Source: Euperipatoides rowelli
Taxonomy: Eukaryota; Onychophora; Udeonychophora; Euonychophora; Peripatopsidae
Assembly (NCBI GenBank): GCA_003024985.2
Contig: PXIH01S0010503.1
DNA length: 14,019 bases
Direction: 5' to 3' (one strand)
Below, piece after piece: positions 1-8,423 of this stretch. The position numbers and the translations under genes were made by a program. Within the stretch, counting starts at the first letter, position 1, and every line of letters begins with the position of its first letter. Below the pieces are notes generated by a model, which had not been told where the DNA came from, searched no databases, and saw only the letters and a program-made list of their open reading frames with translations.

Positions 1-47
1 CCTTGCATTTTTTCTGCGTACGACGTACGTCCATGCTCCCAACCTTG

Positions 48-156
48 GACAATCTCCGAGATTTCTCCTTAGGATTTTCCATTGCGCTTTGAAAAAAAAA
101 AAATTCTCAAAGCCAACGAGCTAGAAAATCTCAAAGCACTCTTCTGAGAGATTGTC
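48..156. repeat. Small fold-back region (nested inverted repeats)
   Basis: GACAATCTC at 48-56 is matched by its reverse complement GAGATTGTC at 148-156. Inside it, GCTTTGA at 86-92 pairs with TCAAAGC at 107-113, and TCAAAGC recurs at 131-137. The nested arrangement looks like the remains of a fold-back or hairpin-type repeat. No target duplication or transposon family can be assigned. Confidence 0.35.
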
Positions 157-379
157 TACATTGGTTTACGGGCTATTAAACGTTAGCTAGACAAAAATAA
201 TCCAATAAACAAATTTGTAAAAAAAAAAATACAACATACATAAATAATCGTTGTAAATAATAAATAAAAAATTAATAAATAGGAAAGAAGCCAATATTAT
301 AAAAATCACAATTCTTAAATCCAGCCAATCACTGAAAAAGGCTATCTGATGTTTCATCTCGAGGCTATTATTTATAAAA

Positions 380-443
380 ACAAATGGCGCCAAGCAGTGG
401 AAAGACACGGAAGTCTCCGACACAATATTAAAGATTATTTTAG
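380..443 (+). promoter_or_regulatory. Candidate promoter / untranslated first exon with splice donor
   Basis: A small GC-richer patch in AT-rich surroundings. GGCGCCAA at 386-393 is, read on the other strand, an E2F-type TTGGCGCC site. ACGGAAGT at 407-414 resembles an ETS core. About 30 bases on, TTTTAG|GTAAGG (donor GT at 444-445) is a good 5' splice site. The order promoter-like sites, short exon, donor fits an untranslated first exon, and REV1 is the only intact plus-strand gene downstream. That link would need an intron of about 8 kb and is purely inferred. All three motifs are short and could be chance. Confidence 0.25.
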
Positions 444-880
444 GTAAGGACTACACAGAATTCAATTAATTTGAAATTAAAATCTATGAAAATCAATTGA
501 TAATCATATTGCGGGAAAAAATTAATTGTTTGAATCAGGAATAGATTTACAGCCAAAAAACTAATTAGGAACCAGTTTCAGAATGCGTGGATAACGAAAA
601 GGGAGATAGGAATTTAATAAACTGGAATTATAAGTATAAATTCTAATGACTACTGTATGTCAGTCAACAAAGCAGTATGATTTTAGGGGAAACTGCAGTA
701 TCGTACCGGTTAATTTAAGATTGCCTATGGAATTTATATATTTTTTTTTTGTATGCATAAAATATAAGTAGTGGCCTAGTTTTTAATTAACTGTATGATA
801 CTTCACTAAAATATTCAATCAAGACATTGAGTATGCTATTTTATTATCTTGTTCTCGTTTCACATTGAATTTGTCTTAAA

Positions 881-1230
881 TACAGTATATTCTGGACCCC
901 TTCTATTTGTACGTATATAATACTGTATAGGCTACTGTGCATACACTATATACAGTAGCCTATAGACCCAATCAGTTTGTGCAGTAGAGGCTACTGTACT
1001 GTATATAGGGCCTATACATCTATATACTGTATATACAGTAGAAATATATACAGTACAGTAGCCTAAAGATAGATCCCTTCAGTTTGTAATACAGTATAGG
1101 CTACTAACTATGTATACTGTATATGCACTGTACATACAGTATTGATATTATACTGTATAGATATATACAGAACAGTAGCCATTACTTACTGTAATTATAT
1201 ACAAACTGAAACGGTCCAGAATGTACTGTA
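881..1230. mobile_element. Tc1/mariner-like MITE with TA-CAGT inverted ends
   Basis: The left end TACAGTATATTCTGGACC (881-898) matches the reverse complement of the right end (1213-1230) at 17 of 18 positions. Similarity continues, with gaps, to about 36 bp. The ends read TA-CAGT...ACTG-TA, the typical boundary of Tc1/mariner elements with a TA target duplication. The roughly 350-bp interior has no open frame, so it is non-autonomous. Inside are four copies of a shared block running from GACC through TTCAGTTTGT to GGCTACT: direct at 895-938, 965-997 and 1072-1105, inverted at 1173-1216. Many TACTGTA/TACAGTA words make it strongly self-complementary. The superfamily is inferred from the ends only. 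Confidence 0.6.
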
Positions 1231-1236
1231 TATAAA

Positions 1237-1259
1237 ACAAGTTTTACTATAAAACTTGT
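1237..1259. repeat. Perfect 10-bp hairpin beside the MITE
   Basis: ACAAGTTTTA (1237-1246), a 3-base spacer, then its exact reverse complement (1250-1259). It starts seven bases outside the right end of the MITE. It could belong to a larger element or be a lone hairpin. It has no T-run suggesting a Pol III terminator. Confidence 0.5.
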
Positions 1260-1280
1260 ATAAAACCGAACTGTACATAT

Positions 1281-1378
1281 AGACAATGTTGAAAGAGGGA
1301 GGAGTTAGACATATTTTAAAAATTGAATTATAAATATATTTTTTTTTTTTTAGTATTTATCTTTGAAAATAAATAATA
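1281..1378 (+). repeat. Dispersed repeat, copy A
   Basis: Shares its layout and much of its sequence, in the same orientation, with 13893-14019. Both have a GAC..GTT start, a G-rich AAAGRGGGAG block, AAAAATTGAATTRTAAATA, a long T tract ending in TTTTAG, then ATCTTTRAAAATAAATAATA. This copy is shorter because the second copy has extra sequence between two T tracts. No coding potential. The A/T-rich end could be a retroposon tail, but the family is unknown to me. Confidence 0.5.
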
Positions 1379-2889
1379 ATCATTTCATTCGTCCTTTAAA
1401 TTTTTATCTTTTCAAATTCAGTGTTTAGTCTGGCCTCGCATCTGCTTTAATTTCTTGATAACAAACTCATCGGACATGTGGTCAGGTGCTTAGTTTTTAT
1501 GTCAACATACTAGGTAAATGTGTGATCCAGCCCATGGAGGTATAAGTATCCCATGGCACAGCCTAAGCACATGATTTGAACAGATAAAAATTCAAAGATC
1601 ACAATTTTTTTCATTCTTTGTTTACAGCATATTGTCACAAATTTTCACAATTCAAACTATTAACTATAATTTTTAATTGGCTACAAATTAACTCCCAATA
1701 TACTTTTAACAATTTTATCATTTTAAATCGCAGCTTTTTTATTAAAATAAAATAAATCATCAAATTCACCTCAAAAAGAAAACAGTCATCTGAAACCATT
1801 TAATTGTTAGAGGAGGGTTTAGTTTTCGTTAACAGATACCGTCTCCTCTCAGAGCATAGTTGAACACATTTTGGCAAACATTACGAAGGTAAAGATTATA
1901 AAACTAGTTTTCAATCATTCATTGTTATGGAGAAATCATACTAAGCAATCTTTTATAAAACATCTTAAGTCACATCCGAAAAAAAAGAAGAATCTGCTGC
2001 CACTAATATTTATCGTGTAAGCACAATTACAGCCAAACATTCACCGTAAGAAGTGGACTTAATGGCCGCCAAATGTTTACCACTGTAAAATTTGTTATAC
2101 GTTTTATGTGCTATAATAATGCATTTACAAGATGAAAAAAACGGATTTGAAAAGCCCTTTCTTATAATATATAGTCTATATTTTAGACCTGTACGCTACT
2201 AACTTATTCATACTAAAAAGAAAACTAGATAATATTTTGGTACAAAAACCTACGAGAGCTTGGAGGAGTAGCATGAAAATCTACTCGATTATATTTATTA
2301 ATGTTTACACATGAGTAAATTATGTTACCGTATTAATATTTGGACATGAATAAATGTTTTTCTTGATCCAGTACGTAGCAGGACAAAAAAGGTAGCCTAC
2401 TTTTTTCTAGATTCACTGCAGTAAAAAAAAAAACAATCGAACAGAAGTAATTATGATGGAGTCGATGGACCGAAAAAACAGTCACCTATTCCACACTAAT
2501 TGCAAAAAGAGTCAAGGATGAAAAGACTGAATTTATTGAAGACAGTAAAAATGTGTGTGAAAGTGAATAGGCTATTCCTCTGGAAAAATTGGACAATGAA
2601 GCTGTAACTATATCTACTGTAGGCTATATAAAAAGTAAGAAATATTTTAATATTTTGTAAAATATTAGTTCAATTCTGTAAAATGTGGTCTTTATTAAAC
2701 GTTGCTTACTTTAAAAGAGAAAGAAAGAAGCATAGGCCTATGTTTAGAAAATCATGGCCTACATTTATACTAGGAAAAAAAAAGCCATGTACTTTCTCTT
2801 CACTTTCTTGTAATTGTTATAGTAAGAATTGTCTGTAGATTTGCAGTATATTAACAGTTGTAATTATTGAAAATGTCAGTTTTTTTTAA
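1379..2889. other. AT-rich non-coding DNA with scattered TA-nnn-TA words
   Basis: No gene can be supported. Isolated copies of TAGCCTA (2393-2399), TAGGCTA (2568-2574, 2620-2626), TACTGTA (2615-2621) and TAGGCCTA (2733-2740) occur here. Faintly coding-like stretches near 1930-2030 and 2440-2640 are interrupted by stops and were not accepted as genes. Confidence 0.5.
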
Positions 2890-3118
2890 TGTGGTATATT
2901 GACTATTATATATACTAAATATATTATGATTTATATGATTGCAATATACGATGTTGTACATAGCCTACCATGTTATGATGCAGGTATTCTTTAAGGTATG
3001 ATTACCTTATTCGATTATTAGGTATTCATTCCATGTTCTAAGTCTGTACGTTAAAGATCGTATTTCTGTTACAATTAATACACTTGGTTGTAGTTAATTC
3101 CTTGTAAGAGATATAGCA
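2890..3118 (+). repeat. 5' LTR
   Basis: Begins TGTGGTATATTGAC and ends GATATAGCA, matching 4775-5009 along its length. It differs from the 3' LTR by an extra GCCTA (making TAGCCTA at 2961-2967), by lacking a CTGTA, by lacking a TAAAGATC duplication and by a gap of about 15 bases that removes the AATAAA hexamer present in the 3' copy. Its transcription start cannot be located from sequence. Confidence 0.85.
2961..2967. repeat. TAGCCTA insertion site in the 5' LTR
   Basis: The 5' LTR reads ACATAGCCTACCATG where the 3' LTR reads ACATACCATG (TA at 4846-4847), with identical flanks on both sides. The difference is a clean 5-bp gain of the form TA to TA-GCC-TA. This is the geometry of an excision footprint at a TA target. 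Simple replication slippage is an alternative. Confidence 0.7.
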
Positions 3119-3120
3119 AC

Positions 3121-3137
3121 TGGCGACAAACTACCCA
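3121..3137 (+). other. Probable primer binding site
   Basis: TGGCGACAAACTACCCA begins two bases after the CA terminus of the 5' LTR. A TGG-initial sequence at this position is the usual tRNA primer site, complementary to a CCA 3' end. I cannot assign the tRNA species from memory. Confidence 0.55.
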
Positions 3138-3234
3138 AAGATCTATCTACAAGAATAATCGTTGATTTTTTAAAAAAAAAAAAAAAATTGAACGGAAGCT
3201 ACAGTAGTTAAGAATTTACTAGATATGGATTGGA

Positions 3235-3773
3235 ATGCAAATAGGGAAATTTGACGAAAATCGGATAACCTGGCCAAGATATGCCGATCAGATCAAATAA
3301 TTTTTAATGGCAAATAAAGTAGCCGAAGATCTAAAAGTTGCTACAGTGCTTACAGTTATTGGCAATGCTACATTCAATCTTAATGATTTGGTTGTACCAG
3401 CCAAGCCGGGAGAGATGACACTCCAGGTAATTTTCACTGTGCTTAAAAATCACTTTAGCCCCAAGCCACTGGCAAGAATAGAACGCTTCGAATTGTGCAA
3501 AAGAACGCAAAAAGAAGACGAAATAGTGACTGAGTTTGCAGCTGCATTGAGAAAGATTAGCATTAACTGTGAATTGAAAGTGAAACTGCATTTCTATTTA
3601 GTGAACCAATTCATCTATGGAATTAGCAATGTCACTTCAATCCAAAAAAGATTTTGGAGCCTAATAACATAGACTTTAATACTATAATTCAGACAGCAAC
3701 TGCGGCGGAAAGGTCGAGTAAAGCGACAAGCAGATTAAACAGTGATAAACATTTGTCTATTAGCGAGACATAA
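3235..3773 (+). pseudogene. Broken gag (capsid) of the LTR element
   Basis: The plausible start ATG is at 3235. A few conserved residues (I-G-x-F-D-E, then a W and Y) are followed by an in-frame TAA at 3298-3300. From ATG 3307 the frame stays open for 121 codons and shows the retrotransposon gag pattern: a VLxVIG segment, a segment ending HFSPKP, ERFELCKR and EFAAALRKI. A TAG at 3670-3672 ends it, and a better continuation with an A/E-rich helix is in another frame from about 3666 to the TAA at 3771-3773. At least one nonsense mutation and one frameshift make it non-functional. Gag normally forms the particle that packages the element RNA. Confidence 0.75.
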
Positions 3774-3808
3774 CTTAAAAAAAGGTAAATAAAGTTAAAT
3801 TTGCAGCG

Positions 3809-3915
3809 TGTAAACATTGCGTCTGAGCATATTACGCAGAAAAAAAATGCAGATTTAAGACGGCTAATCTGTTTCTTGTGTGGCAGGAAAAGACATAAAA
3901 ACAGCCTGCAAATAA
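3809..3915 (+). pseudogene. Degenerate gag zinc-knuckle region
   Basis: Cysteine codons at 3809-3811 and 3818-3820, and a C-R-F-K-T segment from 3848, followed in another frame by C-F-L-C-G with a histidine at 3894-3896, resemble the paired CCHC knuckles of Ty3/Gypsy gag. The pieces are split over frames with stops, and the last cysteine of the second knuckle is out of frame. These fingers normally bind the element's RNA. Confidence 0.55.
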
Positions 3916-4044
3916 GCCAATAAACAGGACAAACAAATCAAAGTCAGTCTACTCCGATACAGCGGAAAATCAAACTGAAAGAGACAATTCTGATGAGGAA
4001 GAAGACATTGACACAGTAGGCCTACTCGTAAACACACACACACT

Positions 4045-4380
4045 GTGTTCAACTGTGTTATTGAACATGATAACGCTCCAGTCTTATTCAAAATAATTGT
4101 GGACAGCATGGAAATAAACTTCGAGCTGGATACAGGTGCTCCAATATCCATCATACCTAAGAAAGTGTTTAGTAAAATTTGGCCAAAAAGGAAAATCTTA
4201 AGTATTTTATTAAAAGCCTTTGGTCATACTATAAAACCAATAGATACTGTAAAGTAGAAGCGAAATTTAATGATTATACGGCAAAATGTTTAGAACTAAT
4301 TATCACGGAAAAGGGCGACAGAGCACTCATGGGCCGCGCATGTTATCACCAGCTATGTATAAACATACACAGCCTTTTTG
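4045..4380 (+). pseudogene. Broken retrotransposon aspartic protease
   Basis: The 70-codon frame from 4045 contains F-E-L-D-T-G-A-P with the catalytic Asp codon at 4129-4131, followed by the hydrophobic S-I-I-P and K-V-F of the retropepsin fold. The frame ends at TAG 4255-4257. The expected continuation, including the ALMGR motif equivalent to the usual (L/I)(L/I)GR flap-side signature, lies in another frame across about 4250-4380, so a frameshift separates the halves. The enzyme would cleave the element's polyprotein. Here it cannot be made intact. Confidence 0.75.
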
Positions 4381-4760
4381 CTACTCAGCCTGCCCCTGCT
4401 ATAACCGCAACTTCCACGGATCTCCAACAAAAAAAGATTAAAGAAATTATACAAAAAAAGAATACTCATCTTAAAGAACTAATAAACATTTTAGAAAAAG
4501 AAATACAATTATTTTCTGAAAAGTCAACCGATAGTACCAACAATCAGTCTACAATCATCAGGGGGAAGGGAACAATAACTAAACCTAAAGGCAAGGGAAA
4601 ACATCACCTCCGAGATTTAGAACACCTCATAAGCCATTTTCAAACTATTGAAAAGAAAAGTAAAAGTAAACGATAGCAATATGAAGGAAACAAATATGAA
4701 CCCGGACTACAACAATAATTTAAAAAAAAAAAAAACAGGTTATGCAATCATAAAAACTTT
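4381..4760 (+). other. Residual element interior after the protease
   Basis: An open frame continues to 4676 with a Lys/Glu/Gln-rich, coiled-coil-like composition and no recognised domain. It may be the linker that normally precedes reverse transcriptase. None of the reverse transcriptase, RNase H or integrase motifs is visible, and the space is too short to hold them. A large internal deletion is the simplest explanation. An A run lies just before 4740. Confidence 0.5.
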
Positions 4761-4774
4761 AAGGGAAGGGGTAT
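4761..4774 (+). other. Polypurine tract
   Basis: AAGGGAAGGGG followed by TAT lies immediately before the TG that opens the 3' LTR. This is the position and composition of the plus-strand primer of LTR retrotransposons. Confidence 0.8.
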
Positions 4775-5009
4775 TGTGGTATATTGACATAATACTAAAT
4801 ACTGTATATTATGATTTATATGATTGCAATATACGATGTTGTACATACCATGTTATGATGTAGATTTATGATTACCTTGTTCGATTATTAGGTATTCATT
4901 CCATGTTCTAAGACTATGTTAAAGATCTAAAGATCGTATTTCTGTTACAATAAATATAGCATTTATTTATACACTTGGCTTTAGTTAATTCCTTGTAAAA
5001 GATATAGCA
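4775..5009 (+). repeat. 3' LTR
   Basis: Opens TGTGGTATATTGAC and closes GATATAGCA like the 5' copy. It has a TACTGTA (4800-4806) where the 5' LTR has a single TA (2920-2921), a tandem TAAAGATC duplication, and an AATAAA polyadenylation hexamer at 4949-4954 inside a segment missing from the 5' LTR. Confidence 0.85.
4800..4806. repeat. TACTGTA insertion site in the 3' LTR
   Basis: The 3' LTR reads CTAAATACTGTATATTATG where the 5' LTR reads CTAAATATATTATG. The flanks are identical and the gain is 5 bp, TA to TA-CTG-TA. TAC(A/T)GTA is the known footprint left by Tc1-type elements such as Sleeping Beauty. Confidence 0.7.
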
Positions 5010-5127
5010 AATATAAATATAATTTTTTTCAGTAGCCTACTGCATACACCTGTATGTCGGCCTAATATAAAACTATGCTGTTTTTAATGGACTGTGTACG
5101 TTGTACCTATATACCATATGTGTAGAC

Positions 5128-5200
5128 CAGTTGCCCAACCTTTTTTTCATGAAGGAACCCCTAAAATAATTTTAATATCCTAAGGAACCCCTACATATGA
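5128..5200 (+). mobile_element. hAT-like transposon end (fragment)
   Basis: CAG at 5128 followed by CCCAACCTTTTTTTCATG, then two GGAACCCCTA blocks separated by AT-rich sequence, follows the layout of many hAT non-autonomous ends (CAG..CAAnCTTTTT..GGACCCC..TTTTAA..GGACCCC). A related CCTGAGGAACCCTT occurs near 6921-6934. I found no matching inverted end or 8-bp target duplication downstream, so this is either a truncated copy or a coincidence. Confidence 0.4.
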
Positions 5201-5932
5201 AAACATTTACATGGCAGGAAAAATTGATAATGAGGGAAAGGGGGTTGAAGCATTTTTTTTTTTTTTGTAGGCTATTGTCTAATATTTTTTTTTCACTTTC
5301 ATTCCCTAACATATTTGCCATCAGGGATTGCATTAGACATTTTTAACTTCCAGCCACATTCTGAAATAATATGTCCCCAGTAAAAGTTGTGTGTCTTGAG
5401 AATCGTCCCTTTTTCCCAACGTTTTAGCCATTTTTTTTTTTTCTTATCAGATTACTCCTGCTTAAAAGCTGGCATCTTTTTTTTAAAAAAAACAAGATGG
5501 TATTGTAGATATTGTAAAAATTTTAGTGGGATTAAAATGCTGCAATGCAGAGGTTTCAAACAAAGTTCTTTAACTTGTCTGCTTGCTAATGTATATTGTG
5601 ATTTATTTTTTTTCATAGTATAATAATGTGACTGAAAAAAGACAAAATATGAGTCATGACTGTAGAATTATGTGTCCTTTTTGCAAAAAATTGATAAAAA
5701 TGATAATTTTCAATTTTTAAAATAATGCTAAAATATGGCTAGAGTTGTTATAAATGTCATTTTCCCATAAATTTTATATTTGGCCTACAATAAAAATTCA
5801 GAGTTTGAACTATTAAAATTTCTAACTATAAATAGCTGAAACTAGAAAATATATGAATGTTCAAAATATAAAAAGAAATTTAAAAAAATAAATAAAACAA
5901 AACAAGAAATTCTCAAAAAATAACAAGAAATT

Positions 5933-5952
5933 AAAAAAAAAAAAAAAAAAAA
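5933..5952 (+). repeat. Poly-A run
   Basis: Twenty consecutive A residues following an AAAT/AAAC-rich stretch from about 5870. It could be the tail of an old retroposon, but nothing upstream is recognisable as one. Confidence 0.5.
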
Positions 5953-7024
5953 CATGCTCCTGATTTATGTTAAATATAATGTTAATTTTCAAAAAAATAT
6001 TCATTGAAATAAACTAACTTGGTTAAAATAACCGATGTCTTAATTTTAAAGTGCATTTATCACTATCATCAATTTGATTAAAGGTAGACAAAGCAGGTAA
6101 ACTACTGTACGTTATCTGTATGGAGCTACACATCCTCTGGTGAAAAAAAATAAAAACAACATTGCATAAGCTGAAAATTTATTGGACTTCATTTTTACAA
6201 CAGATGTCAGTGTCACCTATGGAATTAGGAAGTTGAAATATGATGATACAGGAGCAACAAAGGTGCTTCCAGATCCAACACAGTGCTTACCAGCTTGAGA
6301 AAATATGATGTTCTGGGTTATTTTCAGTATTGCAGTCAAATGATGTACAGCTAGTTATTTTTACACAACTATTATTTGCTACTACTACTAATCTAGACAT
6401 TTTGATTTCCGTCTTGTAGGCCCTAGGTACTTATTTTTAGTGAAAGAAATGATATAATCGCCTAATCAGATTGTCCTTAAGTTATTAGAAAATGATAATT
6501 GACACTTTATTCTCCCACAATGCAGCAAATGTTCACCAAAAAAATTTCCATTCAAAAAACATTCATTTAATTTGTACCAAAAGAAAATATTCCATTGCAT
6601 ATTGAAGAATTTGCCCTACTTTGATAATGTCAGAAGGTATGATCTTGATTTTATAGAATGATAATTGTTTTGCTAACCGAAGATCACACGATCATATTAT
6701 TCATATTTGACATGTTCACTATTTCTGTGATCGGGGGAAAAAAATTGAAATCAACAAATGTAAACTCGCACCACTTTTACAAAAAGATTGAACTTTAAAA
6801 AAAAATTGTCTCCTAATAGTATTAGGACATTAAGGTCAGTAGATGTTTAATGTTAGACAAATTTAATTATTTTAAAAAAATTATTTATTGTGAATTTCAT
6901 TCAACTTCATAACATTATGTCCTGAGGAACCCTTACTATATGCAGTATATAAATGTACAAGTTTATAAAAAATTGTATTGGTGTAACTATTTACTTAAAT
7001 GAGTGATTTTTTTTTTCCACACTC

Positions 7025-7077
7025 CAGTGTAATAAGTGTGATACTGTTTATTTTTGTATTATAGACTTATTACACTG
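7025..7077. repeat. 13-bp perfect inverted repeat
   Basis: CAGTGTAATAAGT (7025-7037) and its exact complement ACTTATTACACTG (7065-7077) enclose 27 bases. The CAGTG...CACTG ends recall DNA-transposon termini, but the whole unit is only 53 bp. Possibly a collapsed MITE or a stand-alone hairpin. Confidence 0.5.
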
Positions 7078-7786
7078 TAATCATGAAAGTACTATATTTA
7101 AAATTAACAATTTGTGAAATAAAATTTTGTTTGTAAACACTTTTCAGACACTGTATTTGCTTCCATTTATGCAAAAAAGGAATAGACACATACAGTAGCC
7201 TATGTTGAAAGTTACAATTTATATATTTTATTATTCATTATTTTAGGGGGAAAAAATATCCTTATTGATACTTATCAAATTAATAAATATGAATAAAATT
7301 AGAATATTTACTTACTTTGAATTATTTTTGGACCTTTATTGTGAATTTGCTAGATGGTGGCTAGCATGCAGAATGTTTTGGTGGCACAGTGTGTGTTTAA
7401 TGCAAAAAAAACAATACAATACAAAAAAAATAGATAAAAATTAACTAAGATACAAGCAAATATCTATGACAAAATTAGCCTGCATTCTGAAACGACGCTA
7501 TTTTGAAAGTGTCACCACAGTATTTCAGTATCCCAACACATAAAGTAGCATACGGGATAACCTCATGGCACTAAATAGGCCTCCGCCTGAGCCATTTTTT
7601 TTTTTTATTTCAGATTTTAGCAGGATCTGATAAGTTATAATTAAACAAAAACATTTAAATTAGTTCATAAATATTTTTTTTTAATCCTTGCATAATAATT
7701 TTTCCAGTTATTTTAAAGAATTTTCATTTTGTTTTTTAGAAATCTCATAATTTATATTGCTTTTCATACCTGTATTCTATCTCTAA

Positions 7787-7795
7787 CAGGTAAGC
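7787..7795 (+). promoter_or_regulatory. Candidate 5' splice site
   Basis: CAG|GTAAGC is a strong donor, and it is the nearest good one upstream of REV1. With the acceptor at 8417 it would define an intron of 628 bp (7790-8417). No exon upstream of it can be delimited. It competes with the candidate donor at 444. Confidence 0.25.
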
Positions 7796-8400
7796 TACAA
7801 ATTGAAAGGATAGTGTATTGAATTAGAATCATAATGTTGTGTCAAAAAAGAGGCATAATATTTCTTTCCAATAATAGATTGGCAGCTATGAGAGCTACTT
7901 AGATAGTTTTAATAGTGAGCATAGTAGGTTTCCTACACCTGTTAATTTATAGAATACAAGACTATCAAATTAGAATGACTGGTAGGAAAAACAAATGTTA
8001 AATACTCCCTGTGCTAGATGGACTGTTTTTGTAGTTAGAAAAGCAACTTAATTTGTTTGCTTGATTAGTCAACAGACTCAACTTGATAGTTTGGCTCTGC
8101 TTGTCATCAAATGTGAGTATTTGAGACAAGAATTTTATGTGCAGACACTTGTTTATGAAATCAGTTTAGTTGATTTGAAGAGTCAACTTCTCTCTTTTTT
8201 TACTCCTCTCACCCCCAACCCTTCCTCCTTTCATTTAATATTATGATAATGTTGCGTGTGTGTGAGACAATAAATATTAAGATAATGCACTTTTACAGAA
8301 TGTTAAGTAGGCTAATGAATGTCTATTTTAAAAACTAGTTTGGGGTGGGCATTACTAAATTGTAACCAGGGAATACCATGCATACTGAATTAATTATTTG

Positions 8401-8417
8401 TTATGCAACTTTTTCAG
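8401..8417 (+). promoter_or_regulatory. Candidate 3' splice site upstream of the REV1 start
   Basis: GCAACTTTTTCAG ends at 8417, a short pyrimidine tract with CAG, 25 bases before the REV1 ATG. This fits a 5' UTR intron whose last exon starts at 8418, a common arrangement for REV1 genes, which often begin translation in exon 2. It is motif-based only. Confidence 0.45.
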
Positions 8418-8423
8418 ATCTTT

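Larger units (their letters stand above)
1..880. other. AT-rich non-coding flank
   Basis: I see no convincing coding sequence here. A 78-codon minus-strand frame (187-423) is very hydrophobic and would begin with GTG, so I treat it as chance in AT-rich DNA. The stretch holds short fold-back repeats near its left end and a small GC-richer patch around 380-420, both listed separately. Poly-A and poly-T runs are frequent. Confidence 0.6.
2890..5009 (+). mobile_element. Degenerate, internally deleted Ty3/Gypsy-type LTR retrotransposon
   Basis: Two similar direct repeats of 229 and 235 bp, each running TG...CA, enclose 1656 bp. In plus-strand order the interior has a primer-site-like sequence, a gag domain, zinc-knuckle remnants, an aspartic protease with a DTG active site and a polypurine tract. 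That order is diagnostic of LTR retrotransposons, and the gag/protease style is that of Ty3/Gypsy. Only about 390 bp lie between protease and polypurine tract, so reverse transcriptase, RNase H and integrase are absent. Frames carry stops and shifts, so the copy is dead. LTR divergence by several indels indicates an old insertion. I could not find a clear target-site duplication (TTTAA before, AATAT after). Confidence 0.85.
5201..7786. other. Long AT-rich non-coding stretch
   Basis: No gene is supported. The 78-codon plus-strand frame at 5387-5623 is low-complexity, phenylalanine-rich translation of T runs. Contents include a 20-base A run (5933-5952), a hairpin at 7025-7077, and isolated TAGGCTA (5268-5274), TACTGTA (6103-6109) and TACAGTAGCCTA (7191-7202) words. 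It may be intergenic or lie within a 5' UTR intron of REV1. Confidence 0.5.

Noticed and set aside
187-423. 78-codon hydrophobic minus-strand frame
   Set aside because: It starts with GTG, is built mostly of F, I, L and Y codons expected from AT-rich DNA, and has no recognisable motif.
1930-2035. Plus-strand stretch resembling the end of a BED zinc finger (K-H-L-K-S-H-P)
   Set aside because: Only the H-x3-H end is seen. The paired cysteines are not found upstream and the frame closes soon after, so the match is too short.
2440-2640. Acidic coding-like fragments ending near a GTAAGA donor-like word
   Set aside because: Stops interrupt the frames, no domain is recognised, and the length is within chance for this composition.
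3331-3591. 86-codon minus-strand frame
   Set aside because: It is antisense to the gag remnant, which has clear domain similarity on the plus strand.
3864-4154. 96-codon minus-strand frame
   Set aside because: It is antisense to the zinc-knuckle and protease remnants, and is cysteine/leucine-rich without motifs.
2885-5014. Target-site duplication of the LTR element
   Set aside because: The five bases outside each LTR (TTTAA and AATAT) do not match, so no duplication can be claimed.
5387-5623. 78-codon plus-strand frame
   Set aside because: It consists of phenylalanine runs from poly-T tracts and has no conserved pattern.
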